Below are positions 8,392 through 17,596 of a stretch of 60,000 bases of DNA, one piece after another; position 1 is the stretch's first letter; each line of letters begins with the position of its first letter. Source of the DNA: Symsagittifera roscoffensis (lineage: Eukaryota; Xenacoelomorpha; Acoela; Convolutidae). The DNA is taken from assembly GCF_963678635.1 (NCBI RefSeq), contig NC_087071.1, forward strand, positions 12,725,088-12,785,087, in the 5' to 3' direction. The notes under the pieces were generated by a model that saw nothing but the letters and a program-made list of their open reading frames with translations, did no database searches and was not told the origin of the DNA. Position numbers and translations under genes: made by a program.

Positions 8392-10668
8392 ATGGCAGAT
8401 CGATTCTGGAAGTCCATGCCACCGGCTTTGAAAAAACGCACGCTTGACGAATTGTACAGACGTCTAAGGTACCTGGATTATACTCAAGTGGATGAGAGAA
8501 TGGCAGTGATGTTGAATGCCATCCTCCAGTTGGAGGATGAGGGCGAGTGCCGGGAGTCTGCGACAGAAGCAGTTTTGATGGTGGGCTACACCACCGATGG
8601 AATATCCAATCAAGAGCAAACCAGGTGGCTGTCTTGGAACGTGGATGGAGCAATAAGGGGGTTCGATTTGGCAAGGAACCCTGACTTGAGCAATAATTTT
8701 GAGTATGGTGCAGGGGAATTCCCACTGCCGGTCAGACCATCAGTCAGATCCACGGGCCAGAGCACGAGCAAGACACCATTGATGTCTCGAGCACAGCAGA
8801 CGGGGGAAGTGTATCCGGACGTCAGTATCATGAAGAGAGAGCTTGAGAGGACCCAGCGGGAGAGGAACAAGGCGAACCTTGACCGGGATCAAGCGTTGCT
8901 CGAGAGAGATCAGGCAAAAGTTGAGAGGGATCAAGCGCGGAGGGAACTGGACATGATGAGAGCTGAACAGCTACAGGCAGAAAGGGTGCGAGAGAATGCC
9001 GCGAATTGCGAGCAGCTGAAGTCAGAGCTTGAAAGGATCCAGCAACGACAACGCGAGCTCGATATGCAGAAAGGGGCTAGGCTCAAAGAGCGGGTGGTGA
9101 CCGGCTCAAGACCAGAGTCACGTATGGAGGTGGATGAAGCTCCTAGGTCGAAGGGACAATTCAACCTCGATCGTGCTGCTCAAGAACATATGAACGAAGG
9201 GTTGGAGGTGTGGATACCGTCTGAATCAGCGTCCTCCCTGCGTGGTCTGGAGACACAAGTAATACGCCCGTTGATGGACGTCGCGCTGCCTGGATATACG
9301 CCAAGTTCGACCCCGGGTAGTAGTCAGGTGAGTGGTAGCTCGTCACGACTGAAAGAGTTGCACGAGCGGCTACAACTAAGGAATCGCGAGAGCCCAGGAA
9401 GAGTGGACTTACCCTCGACGTGGGGGGAGCAACTTATCAGGAGTGTGGTAATCTCTAGTTACAAAAAGAATACGGAAGGTAGATACCACAGGCACAATCG
9501 GATGGTCTGGAGCACGGCGCAGAGAGACAGGAGAAATTGCTTCCATGACGCAGCTTGGGTGGAATACCACACGCAGCCACGTGTACCTGAGGGGGCGGTC
9601 CACCTGATCATAGGGGACAGCTTGTTGCGGGTGCTGACCCGGATCCAGTCCCATTGGCAAACGGGGATCTTGAGCTTCGCTGGAGCCGCGACGCCGCAGA
9701 TGCTAGCGACACTTGAGATGCTAGGTATGGCAAGAGTATACACGGTGACCCTGATGATCGGGACGAATGACGTGTCCAGGGGGGAAGCAAGGAAGGTGGC
9801 GAGGCTGCACGACAAGATGAGCTGCATTCTCGAGGAATTGCGGATTCAAATGGATCCGGCTATTCTTACGGTGTGCACCATCCCTTACAACATGAAAGCG
9901 GACCAGCATGCAATGGAAATGAACACAAAAGTGCGAAACCTGAACGAAATAATCAGGCAGATAAACCGAAGAAGTGTCCTCCCAGTTGGGTTGTTGGACG
10001 TGGCCGAGCAAATGGAGCTATCCGCCTTCCCTGACGATGCATCCTCGGATGGGATTCACTTTGATAGGCCCAGAGGGGTGGAGTGGTTGAATGACGTCTT
10101 CCAAAGGCACATAAGCGCATTGGAGGCAGAGTTGCTAGAGACGGCACAGGTCACATTCGGACCTCCCCCAAATCCACCCTTCTTCAACTCGAGGGCTTTG
10201 TCCAGTCGCTTAGGTGCAATGGCCGATTCTGTGCCCATGGAGGCTGATAAGGCGACGTCATCAACTCCCCAGGGATCGATAATATCCTCAGTGGTGGTGG
10301 CTGAGAAGAAGAAGCCGGAGAGACCAGCGGAGACCAGCAGGTCGAAGTATGTGGAGAAGGTCAAGGAGCTGGACTTGGAAGACCTGGAGTGCAGGCTAGA
10401 GTTAGCGAAAGCTTTGGGTCTTGAGCAGGTGTCGCACGAAGACTTGGGTAGACTCCAGTGCGTGGACTGGCTGAAGGCTCACGAGACACATTTCTCGAGA
10501 GCCAAAATGACGGAGACGGCGGATCTGACTGGGATTCCCACAAAATCGGTGATGGGACCTATTAACTATAGACCTCTGAAGTCATTAGGGAGTCCGGGAT
10601 TCGTGGTGAAGCCTCCCAAACACCAAACCAGCATTGCCAGGATTAGAGTGGCCCTCCAGCACAGTTGA
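8392..10668 (+). CDS. ORF2 part 1: coiled coil and SGNH/GDSL hydrolase (copy A)
   Basis: Starts at ATG 8392 (MADRFWKS), the start shared with copy B; an in-frame TTG at 8377 is less likely. Residues 1-105 are a conserved unknown domain. Residues about 145-230 form a charged coiled coil with repeated ERDQA units. An SGNH hydrolase follows with all four blocks: GDSL nucleophile (HLIIGDSLLRVL, about residue 407), the Gly block (FAGAATPQ), GTND (LMIGTNDVSR, about 457) and DxxH (SDGIHFD, about 552). SGNH enzymes cleave esters or acyl groups; the substrate here is unknown. Related domains occur in ORF1 of CR1-type LINEs. The TGA at 10666-10668 overlaps the next open frame and probably marks a frameshift, because copy C reads on. 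Confidence 0.85.
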   Translation: MADRFWKSMPPALKKRTLDELYRRLRYLDYTQVDERMAVMLNAILQLEDEGECRESATEAVLMVGYTTDGISNQEQTRWLSWNVDGAIRGFDLARNPDLSNNFEYGAGEFPLPVRPSVRSTGQSTSKTPLMSRAQQTGEVYPDVSIMKRELERTQRERNKANLDRDQALLERDQAKVERDQARRELDMMRAEQLQAERVRENAANCEQLKSELERIQQRQRELDMQKGARLKERVVTGSRPESRMEVDEAPRSKGQFNLDRAAQEHMNEGLEVWIPSESASSLRGLETQVIRPLMDVALPGYTPSSTPGSSQVSGSSSRLKELHERLQLRNRESPGRVDLPSTWGEQLIRSVVISSYKKNTEGRYHRHNRMVWSTAQRDRRNCFHDAAWVEYHTQPRVPEGAVHLIIGDSLLRVLTRIQSHWQTGILSFAGAATPQMLATLEMLGMARVYTVTLMIGTNDVSRGEARKVARLHDKMSCILEELRIQMDPAILTVCTIPYNMKADQHAMEMNTKVRNLNEIIRQINRRSVLPVGLLDVAEQMELSAFPDDASSDGIHFDRPRGVEWLNDVFQRHISALEAELLETAQVTFGPPPNPPFFNSRALSSRLGAMADSVPMEADKATSSTPQGSIISSVVVAEKKKPERPAETSRSKYVEKVKELDLEDLECRLELAKALGLEQVSHEDLGRLQCVDWLKAHETHFSRAKMTETADLTGIPTKSVMGPINYRPLKSLGSPGFVVKPPKHQTSIARIRVALQHS

Positions 10669-12158
10669 GGGTGGTGGACAAGCTGATGGATCCGAGAGAG
10701 ATGGAATTACCAGACGCCGCATATGAAGGTACGAAACTAGCCAACGACCCCAGATACGGGAAACCCTGCGGGAACACGCAGCTGGCCAAAACCCTTGCTG
10801 TTTATGACAGGGCAGACCCAGCCGCAAGGAGGGTGGTCATCGTGGCGGGATCGGACTTCGAGGGGACGTCTCCCAAATTGTTTTGGCCGGAAACTCTGAT
10901 ATATTCATTGCCAGGAGCGGAGCTAAACCAGATGTTAACCCTGGTGGTGGCCGTGAAATCAGAGATGCCTTGCGAGCCTGAGCTACTGCTGTTTGCAGGG
11001 ATGAACGAGCACTTGCATGCGACGGGGTTTCTTGAGCAGCTCAAGGGTGATGAACCTACGCCGAAGAAGATCTGGGAAGCCATCCAGACATTGTTTGCAG
11101 CCATGAATGAAGTACAAGAGAACGTTGCCTCACGATTTGGCTCCAAGACAAAAGTGGCGTTCACGACGTCCCCCGGGTACGCGAGCATGCCTCCCGCTCT
11201 GCAATTTGTGTATGCGATCTTGATCTTGATAGCAGAAGGGAATGGATGGCGTATTCTGATGGCAGCTCCCAATCGGGAACTGGAACCTACGAACTTGAGA
11301 CTTCGCAGGTCGGAACTCGCGGCGGCGTGGGCGGATGTGTCCCACGCGTTGAGGGGCTTTCACAAGTTGGCCGACATCCTCATCGTATTGGACGAGCTCC
11401 TCTTGCTGGAGATATCTAACTTCGCTAGGCAACTCAAGCTCAGTCCGATTATAGGGGACGATCATCCAGTGGTGACTCACCTGACGGCCAGTCTGTGGTT
11501 TCGAAGCATGGAGGTGACCATCACAAGCTCCACCAGTAAATCTAGAGGGCCGAGCAACGAGAGGAAGAACGTGGCCGCATCGGAGAAGCAGCTGGAGTCG
11601 ATGATGTATCGACTGACACAAGAGGGAGGCAGGTGGTCCTTCCTGACGCCAAGGCTGGAGAACGCCACGGAAAAGACGAGAGAAGATGCTCCGCTTCTGG
11701 TGAAGCAGATCTGGGATTTTCTTGAGGAGCAGCTGGGAGTGGCCGAGAAAAGGGAGATGACGGTTGGCAGGTTCGTCACAGCGGCCAACGAAGTCACGAT
11801 TGGAGGATTCTGGAGGGAGCACGCAAGGGGTGAGCTGAGGACGAGGAGGGATCACGAGATTCTTGAGTTCTTGAGTCCTTGTTGGGGAAAGGAGTTCCTG
11901 ACCGAAGTGTATAGCGCGAAAAAGACCATCTTTAAAGCCTTCATACAGGAAGTATTGAATATGCCCATCAGTCTGTTGCTGGCACTGTACCTGGTTTACC
12001 CAAGGTACCTGTTTAATATGGGCCCAGCATACATGTTCAGTCGGGGCGTGGACACCCTCCGGATAGACGGATACTCGACATTGGTGCTTCTAACCCACGG
12101 GGAACTGGTGTCATTTCACCGACTGATGAAATACGGAGAGCCTCTGGCGATGGGATAA
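10665..12158 (+). CDS. ORF2 part 2: second, degenerate SGNH-like domain (copy A)
   Basis: Residues about 45-225 alternate hydrophobic strands and helices like an SGNH fold: VVIVAGSDFEG (block I position), ELLLFAGMNEHL (block III position; GSNDHL in copy C) and WRILMAAPNR. The Ser of GDS is not in the usual place and no DxxH is seen, so catalytic activity is doubtful. The rest is helical and unrecognised; the hydrophobic stretch SLLLALYLVY is too short to claim a membrane anchor. It opens at a TTG that overlaps the previous stop, which is not a credible eukaryotic start. It ends at TAA 12156-12158, where copy C continues, so this is a nonsense mutation. Confidence 0.7.
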   Translation: MRVVDKLMDPREMELPDAAYEGTKLANDPRYGKPCGNTQLAKTLAVYDRADPAARRVVIVAGSDFEGTSPKLFWPETLIYSLPGAELNQMLTLVVAVKSEMPCEPELLLFAGMNEHLHATGFLEQLKGDEPTPKKIWEAIQTLFAAMNEVQENVASRFGSKTKVAFTTSPGYASMPPALQFVYAILILIAEGNGWRILMAAPNRELEPTNLRLRRSELAAAWADVSHALRGFHKLADILIVLDELLLLEISNFARQLKLSPIIGDDHPVVTHLTASLWFRSMEVTITSSTSKSRGPSNERKNVAASEKQLESMMYRLTQEGGRWSFLTPRLENATEKTREDAPLLVKQIWDFLEEQLGVAEKREMTVGRFVTAANEVTIGGFWREHARGELRTRRDHEILEFLSPCWGKEFLTEVYSAKKTIFKAFIQEVLNMPISLLLALYLVYPRYLFNMGPAYMFSRGVDTLRIDGYSTLVLLTHGELVSFHRLMKYGEPLAMG

Positions 12159-12170
12159 ACACACTCGAGT

Positions 12171-13964
12171 ATGGACACCTACTCGTATAAGTGTGCTGCC
12201 GGGCTAAAGACGCTGCTGATACAGTACCTACTGATGCAGAACCGGCACCTGACTGGTGAAGAAAAGAGCCCGAAGACAAGAGAGGAGTGGAGGAAAGTGA
12301 ATGGGGGCACGCCTCTATTGACGGACCTATGTCTGGCCATGAGATCGGACCCCATGGGGATGATACGGGGGCTAGGGGAAGTCGTAACCTGTATCTATGG
12401 ACCGGCCGTCATGTTCGCGTTTCCAGATCCTCTGGTGAAAGCTTATCGACACTCAGTAACCCACGTGAGCCTCATAAGCGTACTAGATGGAACGACACTT
12501 AATTGGTGTCAGCAGGAGGTGCTAAGGGCGCAGATGAGCAACACGGTGCTCTTCGGAAAGGTGAAGGATCCGGAGTTGGTGGTGTACAGTTTTCGAGGAC
12601 AACTGCAGTGCAGGATGGGAGGCAAGCGCGAAGGCCCCATCGAAACCTATCCCAAGTTCTGGAACCTAAATCCCCTGACAGCGGATGGACAAAAAATTTT
12701 GAGAATTCCCGCGTGGAAGAAAAGCTTCGAGCTGGTGAAAAGGGAGCTAGAGGCGATATTGGCGAAGGAAGTCCTGCCAGCAAGCATTCCAGAATTTCCA
12801 ACAGTGAGGAGAATGACCCTGGGGATGAACAGCCCCCTGGTGGTCCCGTCCCTTTTCGCGAGAGCAACAACCGAAGAACAGCAGAAGGAGTTCATCGACG
12901 GCTGGGATTCTCTCTTCATCGGCTACTCTGCAGCGATCTATTTTCATACCAACGACACGAAAATAAATTCATGGACAACTCAAGCCAAGAAAATGAGAGG
13001 GTCGATGCCCCCGAAGTTCGAGGTACGAGATGCCTTGAGAACACTTGAGCGGGCAGGTCTAGAGAACAAGTTGCCGGTGTGGGACGATGGCAGGATGATA
13101 GTGAATGAAGGGCATATCGCACTGAAAGCCGACGATATGCTGTTTGCCACAAGGAAATACCGGGCACCTTATGGACTAGAGCAGGTGGAAAGAAGACAGG
13201 ATGGAAAGGAGCTGGATGCAGCAGGCCCATTGCATGTGGCTCTGACAGAGTATAAGGAAACGGGTCCAGCTACACCATCACCCCTGTCAGTGGGCACCCC
13301 TGGGGATAAAAGGAGTGGTCCCGTAGAAGATCGATTCAGAAGGATTCTTGAGAGAAGGGAAGCAGAATCGGGGGAGGAGAGCATGGATGAAACTCTCAGT
13401 GAGGCAGGAGAGGATATGGAGGTGGGAAATACACCGGAGCCGAAGCCATCAGAGGAAGACTTCACTACGCAAGAACTGTTGAAAGATCTGAGTGGAGAAA
13501 ATTGGGCAGACACCCCCACGCCACCTTTGACCTCATCTCCCCGCAAGAACCTAGAGTTGCCACTGACGACCGAGAATCCCAACATGGGAATGATCTTCCT
13601 GAGTGCGGAGAAAAGGGAGAAGAACACCTTTGAGGGAAACAAGGATGCCTTTCTAGGCACTCTGGATGCGGATGCTTGGCGAAGATTCTTGAGCAATTTT
13701 AATCGAGAAGTGGACGACGACACCACGTTGGACGATTTTAAGGAGGAGCTGTGGGACACGGTGGTGAAGTTCGGAGAACCTATCCTGATGGGGACAGGTC
13801 TGGAGGAGAAAGCTAGAGGAGAGCTGCTGAGCAAGATGGTCGAGTTGAGGAAGGCACCACGGAAGACCAGAGAAGACAAATGTAAAGACAGCTCTACTCC
13901 GAAACAAAAAACTGATGATAAAATAATTGAACATGTAAGGGGGGATAAGATCGAAACTAATTAA
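12171..13964 (+). CDS. ORF2 part 3: conserved unknown region (copy A)
   Basis: Same frame as the previous segment, separated only by the stop at 12156. Recognisable only by comparison with copy C (PLLTDL, VYGP, FAFPD and QVKAYR-like motifs at 12310-12450). The first 330 residues are globular-looking; the next 200 are Glu/Pro/Ser-rich and probably disordered; then comes a short helical block (DADAWRRFLSNFNREVDDDT, about 13663-13722). I cannot assign a function. The TAA at 13962-13964 is followed by a different frame, while copy C runs through, so the end is probably a frameshift near 13900-14000. Confidence 0.7.
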   Translation: MDTYSYKCAAGLKTLLIQYLLMQNRHLTGEEKSPKTREEWRKVNGGTPLLTDLCLAMRSDPMGMIRGLGEVVTCIYGPAVMFAFPDPLVKAYRHSVTHVSLISVLDGTTLNWCQQEVLRAQMSNTVLFGKVKDPELVVYSFRGQLQCRMGGKREGPIETYPKFWNLNPLTADGQKILRIPAWKKSFELVKRELEAILAKEVLPASIPEFPTVRRMTLGMNSPLVVPSLFARATTEEQQKEFIDGWDSLFIGYSAAIYFHTNDTKINSWTTQAKKMRGSMPPKFEVRDALRTLERAGLENKLPVWDDGRMIVNEGHIALKADDMLFATRKYRAPYGLEQVERRQDGKELDAAGPLHVALTEYKETGPATPSPLSVGTPGDKRSGPVEDRFRRILERREAESGEESMDETLSEAGEDMEVGNTPEPKPSEEDFTTQELLKDLSGENWADTPTPPLTSSPRKNLELPLTTENPNMGMIFLSAEKREKNTFEGNKDAFLGTLDADAWRRFLSNFNREVDDDTTLDDFKEELWDTVVKFGEPILMGTGLEEKARGELLSKMVELRKAPRKTREDKCKDSSTPKQKTDDKIIEHVRGDKIETN

Positions 13965-14007
13965 AAGCTACTAATATCCTTAAGGCTCGAGCAGGGGGAG
14001 GCAAGAG

Positions 14008-16962
14008 TTGGAAGGGTTGGACGGAGACAAGGAAGTCGAATCAGTGATGATAACGACAACGCCCCCGAGTAAAGACGTGAGGTCTCGCAAGAGGAAGAGA
14101 GACGTGGAGGGATTGGGCAGTCCTTCAGCGGATGCGGTCTCGGAGAAAAACTTGAGAGAGACGGCCCCCATGGTTCTGGCACGATGGAAGACAGCAGCCT
14201 ACAAGAGTAGCTCTGAGCGGAGGAAACTGCTCGACGTAGAAAAGGAGATGGAGATCCCCACCAGCTCAACAACGGAAGAAGACTTCAAGCCTCAGAGGAT
14301 AAAAATGAAGCGAAGTTCGACGAGCGGGCAGACCTGGGAAGTGGACGTCGGCAAAGAATGTGTCTCAAATGAACACCAGGCTACCGGGAAGCAAGTGACC
14401 AGCGATCCTCTTGAGAAAAATAAAACGAGGAACACTGCCCGACCGTGGTGGGTGGCCCTGGAAACATTGCAGGAATTGGAAGACTGCCTGAAGAAGCTCG
14501 ACAGTGGAGTGTCACGCAAACGACGCAACTGGGCTACCCAGCAGAAGGCTGGTATCAATAAATTGGAATTGGGGAGCCAACTGAAGAGAACTTGGCAGAA
14601 CCTGTTAAAGGATCATTTTGAAGAAGCGATGAGAACATCCTCATCGGCATCGCCGTTGATGGCGAATCCCTTTATTAGGACCGCAGGACAACTGATGTTC
14701 GCGTGGAGCCTAATGGGGATAGAGTTAGAGACACTGACTTCGTACGACAAGTTGAACTTGGGAGGCAAGAATCTAGAGGTATATCGAATGCTGATGCAGC
14801 ACGTTGCAAGGGACTTGAGCCTGGCAAGGAGGAAAGATGCTACCTGTTTCTTGAGATGGACAATGTCGATGATGACTGACAGTACCATCCTAGCATGTCA
14901 CCAGAGAGCAATTGGAAGCAAGACGCTGGAAAGGAGAGTCTCCACAGTCATCTTGAATGTGTACCAGAGTACTGGGATAGAAAAGGAGGATGGTTCTAAG
15001 CAATCTCTAGAGAGCCACAGGAAGTTAGATGAGATACGGAGATTCTACAACAAGAAGTTCGAGGAGAAACACGACGTTCACCGTAACTTGGCTTCTTCAG
15101 GAGAGTACTTGAAACCCAACAAGAAGGGAGAGTATCAGTATGTGTCTGGAGTGATGGGGATGGCATACAACCCTTTCTTAGACTTAGAAGCTGGAGGTGC
15201 CCACAGAAGCTATGAGGTGGCGGAGCTGCGGAAGTTCTGGACAGAGAAGATAATGGAGATAGACCCTGTGGAAAGAGAGAGACCTAGTCTAGGTTTGATT
15301 CTCGAGAGAACACCGGAAGTGATAAGTGTGCCACGCTCAAGTAAAAGAGTAGAACTAAAAATGGGTAACGGAAACGGTATGTTGACCACGAATCTGGGAG
15401 TGGTGTGGAAATTGCTCAGGCCCTCCTGGTGTCCACATCCCCATGCGAGCCTGATCGAGGAAGTCACTGAGCGAGTGAGACTGGCGCCGACAGAGGATGA
15501 AGATTTAGCGACCTTGAGTATAGTACATAGACTGATCCTGCCTCATATGAAGGAGCCAAGTGAGATGACGAGTGGAACAGGGTCGGTAAAGAAGATGGAG
15601 CCGGGCAGTTGTCTTGACTCGACGTGTGGGAATGGTGAGCACACCTGTGATGGACGATCGTGCGTCAGGATACAGTCTTTCCAGAAGGAAGACCTAGTCA
15701 CCTGGTTTGAAGATATCACCGAAAGGGAGAAAAGTGAGATACAGATAGTGGCTGAGTGTTACGCGAGTACCACTGTGAACCTAGCAACTGCTCTGGGATT
15801 CTTCTCAAGAATGTGCAGTCTCCAGTCACTGGAGAGGCTAGAGTCAGAACACCACTTGGTGACCGCGTTGAGCGTAGAGTCATGGCCCGGAGTGTTGCAA
15901 GTGACCCAGAAACACATCAAGAGTTGGAAGGTTGGACTCGAAGCGGAGATGGGATTTCCCATGAGCGAAGCCTATGGACTGCCTCTAAATGCGAAGTCCC
16001 TAGTGGGGTCAGTGATGGCCAACCTATGTGGCAGCCACTATCCATTACACATGGCGATGGTAGAAGTGTCCAGCCAGAGGGTATTGATAGACAAAGCCTT
16101 CTCAGTGCCCAAATGTGTAAGACTAGCTCGGATGTCACATCATTCACACAAGCTGTTGAGGAAGGTCCGAGGAACAGTGCCTAAAGAACAAAGGGATGAC
16201 TTGAGTGAGATCTGGGGTGAAGAACTTCTAGGCTTGGAGAGCGAAAATACAAGTGACCTCGAGAGACAAAACGTGATTGGGAAACCCATGGTAGGCGCCC
16301 CAAACTTGGGAGAAGTCGACGTGAGACAAGAGAAGATGATGGAAGTTGAGCCTCTCCTGGAAGCCTGGGGAGAACGCAACCATAGGAGCATCGACCTCAC
16401 ACACGGTGATTGTCCATGCCACTGTCTGGCGCAGACAGTGTGGTACCCAGACCAAGCCAATCTCTGCCTGATCTGGGATGTAGAAGAAATCAGGTCGTTG
16501 GGATTACCCGAGCATCAACAAAAAGTGACCATCTTGGTGGTGAGCACAATGCTGGCTCTACGATGGATGGAAGAAAACATAGCAAAGTATCGAGAATCGA
16601 AGACGCCAACAGCAGAGTCGATTCACGCGATAGATTTTAGCAGAAGATTTGAGTTGTTCGAGACAGCATGCAAAGTGTTCGCCATACCAATGGAAGTCAG
16701 ACACGTGTGGAGCCGCTTGAGATTCTTTGCTTGGTTTCGCGCGACGTTAACATCCTGGTTATATGTAGCGACCAAGGATCACATGAAGAAACATCAAAAG
16801 GAATATCGACAATTCCAGGCCGAGATAGGACCAGATGCCTTCAAGAGACCTCTGCTGACCCATCGAAATGCGATCACGACGGGGTGGAAAAGAGTGGGTA
16901 GAGTATCCAGAGACAACACTAGAGCGAGGGAATACTGGAGGAGGATCTGGCGAAGAATGTAA
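14008..16962 (+). CDS. ORF2 part 4: large helical region with Cys/His clusters (copy A)
   Basis: A 984-codon open frame matching copy C over its whole length. The first 150 residues are basic and polar, including the nuclear-signal-like RSRKRKRD at about 14083. Then come helical blocks with conserved YVSGVMGMAYNPF and RPSWCPHPHASLI. A Cys-rich stretch CLDSTCGNGEHTCDGRSC (about 15610-15665) and HGDCPCHCLAQTVWYP (about 16402-16450) could bind metal. Function unknown; I recognise no enzyme motif. The true C-terminus is further right: four bases are lost at about 16931 relative to copy B, so the last dozen residues before 16962 are out of frame. Confidence 0.75.
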   Translation: MEGLDGDKEVESVMITTTPPSKDVRSRKRKRDVEGLGSPSADAVSEKNLRETAPMVLARWKTAAYKSSSERRKLLDVEKEMEIPTSSTTEEDFKPQRIKMKRSSTSGQTWEVDVGKECVSNEHQATGKQVTSDPLEKNKTRNTARPWWVALETLQELEDCLKKLDSGVSRKRRNWATQQKAGINKLELGSQLKRTWQNLLKDHFEEAMRTSSSASPLMANPFIRTAGQLMFAWSLMGIELETLTSYDKLNLGGKNLEVYRMLMQHVARDLSLARRKDATCFLRWTMSMMTDSTILACHQRAIGSKTLERRVSTVILNVYQSTGIEKEDGSKQSLESHRKLDEIRRFYNKKFEEKHDVHRNLASSGEYLKPNKKGEYQYVSGVMGMAYNPFLDLEAGGAHRSYEVAELRKFWTEKIMEIDPVERERPSLGLILERTPEVISVPRSSKRVELKMGNGNGMLTTNLGVVWKLLRPSWCPHPHASLIEEVTERVRLAPTEDEDLATLSIVHRLILPHMKEPSEMTSGTGSVKKMEPGSCLDSTCGNGEHTCDGRSCVRIQSFQKEDLVTWFEDITEREKSEIQIVAECYASTTVNLATALGFFSRMCSLQSLERLESEHHLVTALSVESWPGVLQVTQKHIKSWKVGLEAEMGFPMSEAYGLPLNAKSLVGSVMANLCGSHYPLHMAMVEVSSQRVLIDKAFSVPKCVRLARMSHHSHKLLRKVRGTVPKEQRDDLSEIWGEELLGLESENTSDLERQNVIGKPMVGAPNLGEVDVRQEKMMEVEPLLEAWGERNHRSIDLTHGDCPCHCLAQTVWYPDQANLCLIWDVEEIRSLGLPEHQQKVTILVVSTMLALRWMEENIAKYRESKTPTAESIHAIDFSRRFELFETACKVFAIPMEVRHVWSRLRFFAWFRATLTSWLYVATKDHMKKHQKEYRQFQAEIGPDAFKRPLLTHRNAITTGWKRVGRVSRDNTRAREYWRRIWRRM

Positions 16963-17192
16963 GCCTGAGTCTTCACAATTCCTTCTGTTTGAACCGGGAG
17001 TCGAAGGTGAAGAGCTTACCGAATCAAGCAAAGAGATTGCAAGAGCAAAGGGAATGGATGCGATCCTATGAACAGCTGAAGGCTTGGGAGGAGATTGTGA
17101 TCAGCTCCGATGACGAAGAAGCACTATTGGAACAGATCACAGTGTCAAAAGTATCTGGACCGGGTACCTCGAGGGCGAAGAACACAAGGTGA
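16963..17192 (+). pseudogene. ORF2 C-terminal tail, out of frame (copy A)
   Basis: After the four-base loss at about 16931, the tail is read in the frame of 16989-17192. It encodes a helical, Arg/Glu-rich end (QREWMRSYEQLKAWEEIVIS) with an acidic SSDDEE motif, ending at TGA 17190-17192. The tails at 19194-19563 and 34692-35063 match it closely. Confidence 0.8.
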
Positions 17193-17231
17193 GCCAGTGG
17201 CTCAAAAGGAAAATTCTAGAGTCTTGAGTCT

Positions 17232-17247
17232 TGAGAGGGAGGGGGCT
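17232..17247 (+). other. Polypurine tract (copy A)
   Basis: TGAGAGGGAGGGGGCT lies directly between the ORF2 stop and the LTR start, the usual place for the plus-strand primer of reverse transcription. Copies B' and B have GAGAGGGAAGGGGGG at the same place. Confidence 0.65.
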
Positions 17248-17330
17248 CGAGGGTGAACTCGGATGAAATCTGGGTTCACGAAAAAAAAATTTTAACAAAT
17301 AAGATATTGTTATTAATATGCTAGATCTAT

Positions 17331-17338
17331 TATATAAA
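17331..17338 (+). promoter_or_regulatory. TATA box in LTR of copy A
   Basis: TATATAAA about 83 bases into the LTR, followed by a stretch (AATCAAAATGCTGCATGACA) that is identical in copies B' and B. Probable core promoter. Confidence 0.6.
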
Positions 17339-17596
17339 TCAAAATGCTGCATGACAATTTCTTGATTGAATAGGACAAAAGAAATTTTAAATTGCCAGCT
17401 TAAAAAGCGGGAATTCATAGGTGCAGGTGTGTGCAGATTTTGATTGCTGTTTAGCGATAGTGTGAAAATTGTATATGGTCGTGAATTTTGGAAGGTAGAT
17501 AAACTTAAGTCTGCTGCAAACTTCTGTAAATGACCACTGGCATTGTATCTTGAGTGACACTCGGGCTTCTGAGGATTCATTGACAGAGACAGCACG

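Noticed and set aside
10665-10668. TTGA overlap as a termination-reinitiation signal between two ORF2 genes
   Set aside because: TTG is not a credible start in a eukaryote, and copy C shows a different overlap (140 bases) at the same place. A frameshift in one long ORF explains both.
10900-12150. Envelope-like protein in ORF2
   Set aside because: Hydrophobic stretches are short and not followed by basic residues; no signal peptide, cleavage site or membrane anchor is visible.
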